DNA of 18,720 bases from JBBDJG01 sp040880005 (GTDB lineage Bacteria > Actinomycetota > Thermoleophilia > Solirubrobacterales > JBBDJG01): contig JBBDJG010000025.1 in assembly GCA_040880005.1 (NCBI GenBank), forward strand, positions 1 through 18,720. The letters run 5' to 3'. The translations under genes and the position numbers were made by a program. The notes beneath the pieces are model-generated. The model worked only from the letters and a program-made list of their open reading frames with translations, had not been told where the DNA came from and did no database searches. Shown one piece after another: positions 13,954-18,720 of the stretch. Within the stretch, counting starts at the first letter, position 1. Each line of letters starts with the position of its first letter.

Positions 13954-15142
13954 CGAGCAGAGCCTCCAGCCCGGGCAGGGACCTTCCCTCGAGCAGCTCG
14001 AGTGACGCGCCCCCTCCGGTTGAAACGTGATCGACATGCGCGGCAAGCCCGAAGCGGTCGAGCGCCGCTACGGAGTCGCCGCCACCCACGACCGTTGTCG
14101 CGGCGCTGTGCGCGACGGCCTCGGCGACGGCCCTCGTACCGGCCGCGAACGGCTCAACTTCGAACGCTCCCATCGGACCGTTCCAGAACACGGTCGCGGC
14201 GGCCTCAACCTCGCTCGAGTAGGCGGCGGACGTCGCGGGGCCGATGTCGAGCCCCATCCAACCGGACGGGACTTTCCCATCCGTGACGACCCGCGACGCA
14301 GCATCGTCCGAGAGACGGTCGGCGATCACCAGGTCGCGAGGCAGCTCCAAACGGCAGTTGGAGCTGCGTGCCAACTCCAACGTCCGGCGAGCGGACTCCA
14401 CTCCGTCCTCCTCGACCAGGGAGTCCCCGGTGGGCTGCCCCTGCGCACGGAAGAAGCTGAAACACATGGCACCGCCGATCAGGATCGCGTCCGCGAGAGC
14501 GAGGAAGCGCTCGATCACCCCAATCTTGTCGCTCACCTTCGCCCCGCCCAGCACGACGCAAAACGGGCGCTCCGGGTCCGCGAGAAGCGACGACAGCGCG
14601 GTCACCTCTCGCTCGAGCAGCAGGCCGGCGACCGCCGGCAGCAGGTGCGCGACCCCTTCTGTCGTCGCATGCGCCCGGTGCGCCGCGCCGAACGCATCGT
14701 TCACGTAGAGATCGGCAAGCGCAGCCAGCGTACTGGCCAGCGCGGGGTCGTTCTTCTTTTCGCCGGGCTCGTAGCGGCTGTTCTCGAGCACCAGCACGTC
14801 GCCGTCGCCGAGCCGGTCGGCCTCGCGCGCCACCTCTTCGCCGACGACGGCCGGCGCCCGTCTCACAGGAGCATCGATTAGCTCGCTCAATCGACGGGAG
14901 ACGGGCTCCATCGACAGCTCCGGCTCGCGATCGGACGGCCGACCGAGGTGCGAAACCAGGATCACCCGGGCGCTGCGCTCGCGCAGGTACTCGATCGTTG
15001 GCAGCGTGGCACGAATACGAGCGTCGTCAGCGACCTCCCCGCCGTCGCTTCCCTGTTCGAGCGGAACGTTGAAATCCACGCGCACGAGCACGCGCTTGCC
15101 GGTCACGTCAACGTCCCTGATCGTCTTCTTGGTGAAGGCCAC
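13946..15142 (-). CDS. pgk: Phosphoglycerate kinase
   Basis: Makes ATP and 3-phosphoglycerate from 1,3-bisphosphoglycerate and ADP. Family motifs in order are RVDFNVPL (21-28), SHLGRP (64-69), ENSRYEPGE (120-128; the usual form is ENLRF), AFGAAHRAHAT (150-160), LGGAKVSDKI, WNGPMGAFE, GGGDS (353-357) and STGGGAS (374-380). I chose GTG 15142 (398 aa) because AFTKKTIRDVDVTGKRVLVRVDF begins where family members begin. A TTG at 15175 would add 11 unsupported residues. Neither start has a strong ribosome site. It lies about 37 bp after gap and overlaps tpiA by 8 bp. Confidence 0.95.
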   Translation of the reverse strand: MAFTKKTIRDVDVTGKRVLVRVDFNVPLEQGSDGGEVADDARIRATLPTIEYLRERSARVILVSHLGRPSDREPELSMEPVSRRLSELIDAPVRRAPAVVGEEVAREADRLGDGDVLVLENSRYEPGEKKNDPALASTLAALADLYVNDAFGAAHRAHATTEGVAHLLPAVAGLLLEREVTALSSLLADPERPFCVVLGGAKVSDKIGVIERFLALADAILIGGAMCFSFFRAQGQPTGDSLVEEDGVESARRTLELARSSNCRLELPRDLVIADRLSDDAASRVVTDGKVPSGWMGLDIGPATSAAYSSEVEAAATVFWNGPMGAFEVEPFAAGTRAVAEAVAHSAATTVVGGGDSVAALDRFGLAAHVDHVSTGGGASLELLEGRSLPGLEALLDA

Positions 15143-15179
15143 TGAGAGTCGCGAGGCCCGCGTGCCCTGCGTCAACGAC

Positions 15180-16205
15180 TCACGCGGTCGCCGCCGCCGG
15201 CACGGCGACCTTGGCGATCAGCTCCCCGAGCCGGCACGAGTAGCCCCATTCGTTGTCGTACCAGGAGACGACCTTGACGAGCGTCGAGTCCGTGACCATC
15301 GTCAGCTGCGAGTCGAAGATCGCCGAGTAGGGGGACTTGCTCACGTCGGTCGAAACGATCGGGTCCTCGGTGTACTCGAGGATGCCCTCGAGTGCGCCCC
15401 GATCGGCCTGGTCGCGGATCGCCGCGTTGACCTCCTCGGCGTCCGTCGCGCGCTCCACCTCGCAGACGAGATCGACCACCGACCCGGTCGCGACGGGCGC
15501 GCGCACGGCGATCCCGTTGAGCTTTCCTTCGAGCTCCGGCACGACCACCCCAATCGCCTTGGCCGCACCGGTCGAAGTCGGGATCAGATTGATTGCCGCG
15601 GCGCGGGCACGGCGCAGGTCCTTGTGGGGCATGTCTTGGAGGCGCTGGTCCGCCGTGTAGGCGTGAATCGTCGTCATCAGCCCGTGCTTGATGCCAATCG
15701 TTTCGTGCAGGATCTTCGCTACCGGCCCCAAGCAGTTGGTCGTACACGAGGCGTTCGAGATGATGTCGTGCCTGTCCGGATCGTACGCAAGATCGAAGTT
15801 CACGCCCAGCACTACCGTGACGTCGGGGTCCTTTGCCGGTGCTGAGATGATCACCTTGCGGGCGCCCGCGGCCAGGTGCTTGGATGCGTTCTCGCGATCC
15901 ACGAACAGTCCCGTCGATTCCACGACCACGTCGACCCCGAGGTCTCCCCACGGCAGCTTGGCCGGATCGCGCTCGGACAGCACCTTGAGCGGCTGGCCGT
16001 CGAAGGCGATTTGATTCTCGGTGTGGGTCACGTCGGCCGGGAAGGGCCCCAGCGTCGAGTCGTAGGCGGCCAGGTGCGCGAGCGTGCGCGTGTCGGTGAT
16101 GTCGTTCACCGCCACGAAATCGAGGTCCAGCCCCCGCTCCCACGCGGCGCGAAACAGGTTGCGCCCGATCCGGCCGAAGCCGTTGATGCCGACCTTTACG
16201 GACAT
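15180..16205 (-). CDS. gap: Glyceraldehyde-3-phosphate dehydrogenase (type I)
   Basis: Oxidises and phosphorylates glyceraldehyde 3-phosphate to 1,3-bisphosphoglycerate with NAD+. The 341-residue protein has the Rossmann motif INGFGRIGRN (7-16) and Asp 35 in VNDITD, which favours NAD over NADP. The active-site SNASCTTNCL has the nucleophile Cys 154, with His 181 in TTIHAYTADQ, and SWYDNEWGYS lies near the end. ATG 16205 is preceded by AGGAGG (16217-16222), a strong if slightly distant ribosome site. It heads the operon with pgk, tpiA and gpmI. A 92-bp gap separates it from the upstream MCE gene and probably holds the operon promoter. Confidence 0.97.
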   Translation of the reverse strand: MSVKVGINGFGRIGRNLFRAAWERGLDLDFVAVNDITDTRTLAHLAAYDSTLGPFPADVTHTENQIAFDGQPLKVLSERDPAKLPWGDLGVDVVVESTGLFVDRENASKHLAAGARKVIISAPAKDPDVTVVLGVNFDLAYDPDRHDIISNASCTTNCLGPVAKILHETIGIKHGLMTTIHAYTADQRLQDMPHKDLRRARAAAINLIPTSTGAAKAIGVVVPELEGKLNGIAVRAPVATGSVVDLVCEVERATDAEEVNAAIRDQADRGALEGILEYTEDPIVSTDVSKSPYSAIFDSQLTMVTDSTLVKVVSWYDNEWGYSCRLGELIAKVAVPAAATA

Positions 16206-16297
16206 AGTCGGGATTTCCTCCTGAAAGCGTCGGATTTGCCGGTGATCCGGGCCAGGCGCGCGCGCCCGACACCGGGCGACGAATCTATCGCAAACCG
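16206..16297 (-). promoter_or_regulatory. Leader of the gap-pgk-tpiA-gpmI operon
   Basis: This 92-bp gap precedes gap. On the minus strand it holds TAGATT (16282-16287) as a possible -10 box, and AGGAGG (16217-16222) as the gap ribosome site. No clear -35 box lies at the right distance. If the box is used, transcription starts near 16275 and the leader is about 70 bases long. Confidence 0.4.
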
Positions 16298-17827
16298 CTA
16301 CGGGCTGAGAATGTCGTAGGGGTTGCTCGGCTTGGGATCCTCGGTCACGTGCGGGTAATCGGTCGTCGCGCCACCGAACGTGAACGGGCTCTGCTGGTTG
16401 CAGGGAGCGGCGATCGTCGTGCCGTTGTTGAGAACGTACTTCAGCACCCTGCTGCGCAGGTCCTCGGTGAAGCCCTTGCTGTCGTCGGCCGGTCCAAGCT
16501 CCGGCCAGCCTCCCACGCCGCAGAGGTTGGTCTTGAAAGAGTCGAGCCCCGTGGCGAGCTTCGAGTACCCGCCCGGCAACGTGTAGGCGTTGGAGCGACT
16601 CGATCCCAGACGCTGCTGATAGAGGCTGAGCGCCTCGGGCTCGAGCGGCGAGATCAGGCGCAGGTAGTGCTCGAGTCCCGATTTGGTCAGCGAATCGTTG
16701 GTGGACTTCGCCTTGGCCTGTGTCGCATCCGCGAAGTTGCCGAAGAACGCCGTCAGCTCGTGCTTGAACATGCCGAGATAGGCGAAGAACGGGTTGAAGC
16801 TGCGCAGGAACGGATCGAGTTGCGCGAGCAACGGCCGCGCATCATCGAGGAACTCGATCGATGCGGGAATGCCTTTCTTCGACACCCTGACGAGGCGATC
16901 GAGCCCCACGAACAGACCCTTGAAGTTGGGAGCCAGCTTGCCCGTGTTGACGAGCAGCCGGCTGAGCTGCCTGCCAACCGGGCGTGAGTCCACGAGCACG
17001 GGGTTCGCGTTGTCGGCGAACTTGGCCAGCCGCCTAAGCGTCAGGTTGGACTCGTCGATGAAGCGCGGGAACTGGCGGAAGGTGCCGGCCAATCCCTCGT
17101 TGCGCGCCGCCGTGGTCGCGAACACCCGGTTCGAGTTCGTGATCCAGTCGGCGAGCTGGCCGTCGCGCTCGCTGAGCGCGTCGAACACCACGCCCGTGTT
17201 CTTGATGAAGGCCTGGGTGGCACGCTGTTGCGAGTTGAGTATGCGAAGCAGGTCGGTGCTGGTCTGCGCGAAGTCCGGAAGCACGCCGAAACCCTGGTTG
17301 ATGTCGGCTCCATAGGCGCGCACGCCGAGGCCCTGGTTTTGCATCCAGGCGCCGAATGCCGCGCGTGTCTTGGCGTCGAACGCGCGGATGATCTCGTCCA
17401 GCTCGACCGTGGGCTCCGTGTTGGCCTTGGCGAGGAAGCCGTCCTCGGGCAGCGGTTCGGCCGTCTTGCTGCCGGGAGTCAACTCCACGTAGGTCTCGCC
17501 CAGCAGCGTCTTCTGACGCAGGATCGTGCGCGTGTTGGAGGGAAGCGGCGCGTACTCCGGCTCCAACTCGATAGTGGCCTTGGTCAGGCCGTCCTCGCCT
17601 ATGTCAATGACGCGTACCTTGCCGACGCTGACGCCGGAGATGCGAACGTCGGCCTCCTGGGCGAGTTGTGTCGCCTCGTCGTACGACGCGGTGAAGCGAT
17701 AGCCGTGCGGTTTGAGCGGGATCGGGCCGCCGAAGGCCGACCACAAGAACAGCAGCAGGCTGAAGCACGACAGCGCGAAGATCGCCATCACGAGCACGCG
17801 TCCGACTGTCGGCGCTTGCTTTTGCAC
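16298..17827 (-). CDS. MCE/MlaD-family protein (lipid transport system component)
   Basis: This 509-residue protein has an N-terminal membrane helix (about 10-32), then an MCE/MlaD domain (about 40-118). The domain carries ISGVSVGKVRVIDI and the TLLGETYVELTPGS element typical of the family. A long helical region follows (about 140-420), as in actinobacterial Mce proteins that form tubes for moving lipids or sterols across the envelope with an MlaE-type permease and MlaF-type ATPase. The C-terminal 80 residues are Gly/Asn/Pro-rich with Cys in NLCGVGG and APCNQQ. The GTG start at 17827 is supported by AGGAAGGG (17833-17840), five bases upstream. It lies 61 bp after another MCE gene on the same strand. 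The permease and ATPase genes are not in the window. Confidence 0.9.
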   Translation of the reverse strand: MQKQAPTVGRVLVMAIFALSCFSLLLFLWSAFGGPIPLKPHGYRFTASYDEATQLAQEADVRISGVSVGKVRVIDIGEDGLTKATIELEPEYAPLPSNTRTILRQKTLLGETYVELTPGSKTAEPLPEDGFLAKANTEPTVELDEIIRAFDAKTRAAFGAWMQNQGLGVRAYGADINQGFGVLPDFAQTSTDLLRILNSQQRATQAFIKNTGVVFDALSERDGQLADWITNSNRVFATTAARNEGLAGTFRQFPRFIDESNLTLRRLAKFADNANPVLVDSRPVGRQLSRLLVNTGKLAPNFKGLFVGLDRLVRVSKKGIPASIEFLDDARPLLAQLDPFLRSFNPFFAYLGMFKHELTAFFGNFADATQAKAKSTNDSLTKSGLEHYLRLISPLEPEALSLYQQRLGSSRSNAYTLPGGYSKLATGLDSFKTNLCGVGGWPELGPADDSKGFTEDLRSRVLKYVLNNGTTIAAPCNQQSPFTFGGATTDYPHVTEDPKPSNPYDILSP

Positions 17828-17832
17828 TAGCG

Positions 17833-17840
17833 CCCTTCCT
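17833..17840 (-). promoter_or_regulatory. Ribosome binding site AGGAAGGG for the second MCE gene
   Basis: On the minus strand AGGAAGGG stands five bases before the GTG at 17827. It supports that start for the 509-residue MCE protein, although the preceding 61-bp spacer is open in another frame up to a stop at 17827-17829. Confidence 0.55.
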
Positions 17841-17888
17841 CGGTCGAAATGGGCGTCATGGTGTGAGAGTCGTTCATCTGCTGTTCGC

Positions 17889-18720
17889 TCACTTGCATTT
17901 GCTTGCCGGGGTTATGCTCACGAGCTGCGCCAGCGTCGATGCCCAGTTGTTGGCTGCACCGATCGCGTTGACCGCAGCGATCGTCCTGCAGTCGCTGATG
18001 ATCACGCCGCGCAGTAGCGGGCCGTGCGCGTCCTGGATCCCAAACGCCGAGGCGCCGATGTGGTTCAGCCACAGTGCCCAAAACAGGTAGCTGGAGTCGT
18101 CGCCGCTGGGGTCGTACGCGAACGCGTTGAGGACGTTGTTGATGATCCCAAAGGTCGTCTCGAGGCGCGGGGTGACGATCGAGAAATCTCTGGCGGCGGG
18201 CTTGAGGTCCTTGATCGTGGGTGTCGCCTCCACCGTGAACGGGCGGATCTGGTTCTTGATGATCGGCGTCGATATGCGCGAGAACCTGCGGATCTGCGGC
18301 AGCGCCTTGTTGAAGCCCTTGATGCCGGGGTTCAACTCGCGAAGGGTCGGTTCGAGTGCCGAGTTGAGCTTGTCCGACTTGGCAAGCGCGGTGCTCGTCT
18401 CACCGAGCGCTCCCGGCAGCAGCTCGAGTGTCTTCTGGAGGTTGGCGTCCTGTTCCGCGAAGTCGGCGAACACGGCGTTCGAGGAGTCGATCAGCTCGGT
18501 CAGCTGCTCGTCCTTCGTGCCCAGCTCCGTCAGCAAGAGCTGGAGGTTGTGTACCGCGCTCTTGACATTGCGACGGCGCTGGGCGACGAGCTTGCTCGCC
18601 TTGGCTATGTCGCGGTTGAGCGGCTCGAAGCGCTTGAGCGTGGCGGCCGTCTGGGCGCCGTTCTTGCGCAGACCCTCCGCGCCGCCGTTCAGCAGCATCC
18701 TCAGATAGTCGCGCGTGTCG
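17889..18720 (-). CDS. MCE-family protein, C-terminal part (5' end beyond window)
   Basis: The frame is open to the right edge, and about 276 C-terminal residues are visible. They are mostly amphipathic helices (KSAVHNLQLLLTELGTKDEQL, then SSNAVFADFAEQDANLQKTLELLPGAL and STALAKSDKLNSALEPTLREL), the helical tail of Mce proteins. A conserved-looking block LETTFGIINNVLNAFAYDPSG follows, then SSYLFWALWLNHIGASAF. This matches the tail style of actinobacterial MCE proteins next to another MCE gene. The MlaD domain itself lies outside the window, so the call rests on the tail and the neighbour. It ends in PASKCK with a TGA at 17889-17891. Confidence 0.8.
   Translation of the reverse strand, partial: DTRDYLRMLLNGGAEGLRKNGAQTAATLKRFEPLNRDIAKASKLVAQRRRNVKSAVHNLQLLLTELGTKDEQLTELIDSSNAVFADFAEQDANLQKTLELLPGALGETSTALAKSDKLNSALEPTLRELNPGIKGFNKALPQIRRFSRISTPIIKNQIRPFTVEATPTIKDLKPAARDFSIVTPRLETTFGIINNVLNAFAYDPSGDDSSYLFWALWLNHIGASAFGIQDAHGPLLRGVIISDCRTIAAVNAIGAANNWASTLAQLVSITPASKCK

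Noticed and set aside
13954..14046. Upstream extension of tpiA by 31 codons
   Set aside because: The extra residues have no family match and lie wholly inside pgk. The ATG at 13953 gives the normal N-terminus.
15172..16272. Minus-strand open frame of 366 codons overlapping gap
   Set aside because: It runs in another frame over the well-supported gap gene and translates to Arg/Gly/Pro-rich low complexity.
1..18720. CRISPR arrays, rRNA genes, toxin-antitoxin or defence operons
   Set aside because: No regularly spaced repeats, no rRNA-like sequence and no recognisable defence domain was found on either strand.

Overview
The window is GC-rich, gene-dense bacterial DNA. It looks like chromosome from a high-GC actinobacterium, most likely of the Thermoleophilia (Solirubrobacterales/Gaiellales) type. 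That placement is an inference from protein style: a Gly- and Cys-containing secreted family, a TVATVG-type RCK channel, tandem MCE genes, CcmH/CcdA cytochrome c biogenesis, a gap-pgk-tpiA-gpmI operon, and GTG starts with plausible leaderless promoters. A run of 10 N at 9851-9860 shows this is a draft scaffold, possibly a metagenome bin.

Region 1 (1-1690) is accessory and visibly less GC-rich. The left edge has two copies of a 13-bp repeat resembling an insertion-sequence end. It is followed by a chimeric ORF joining a D5_N-type phage primase fragment in frame to the last third of a tyrosine recombinase. A convergent small gene of unknown function follows, then about 380 bp without a convincing gene. 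The region stops at the 3' end of a tRNA-Gly(CCC) gene, the classic attachment site of integrative elements. I read it as the decayed end of an integrated element.

Region 2 (1691-6457) is core genome: tRNA-Gly, ccmH-ccdA (cytochrome c biogenesis, overlapping GTGA), then leftward rlmH, a two-TM K+-channel-like/RCK protein and argS. A DUF3467 gene is divergent from rlmH and shares a 35-bp promoter gap with it.

Region 3 (6458-11587) is rightward and signalling-rich: a three-GAF GGDEF diguanylate cyclase, a secreted protein, a calcineurin-like phosphoesterase broken by the N gap, and a membrane-anchored Ser/Thr kinase without PASTA domains.

Region 4 (11576-18720) is leftward. In transcription order it holds two MCE/MlaD-family proteins (the first cut by the window edge), then a tightly packed glycolytic operon gap-pgk-tpiA-gpmI covering glyceraldehyde-3-phosphate to 2-phosphoglycerate. 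gpmI runs tail-to-tail into the kinase gene with a 12-bp overlap.

I see no CRISPR array, rRNA, toxin-antitoxin pair or clear new defence system. The points most worth a second look are the primase-integrase chimera at the tRNA-linked element end, the ArgRS without a HIGH motif, the altered channel selectivity filter, the mutually exclusive hairpins ahead of the diguanylate cyclase gene, and the likely scaffolding error in the phosphoesterase gene.
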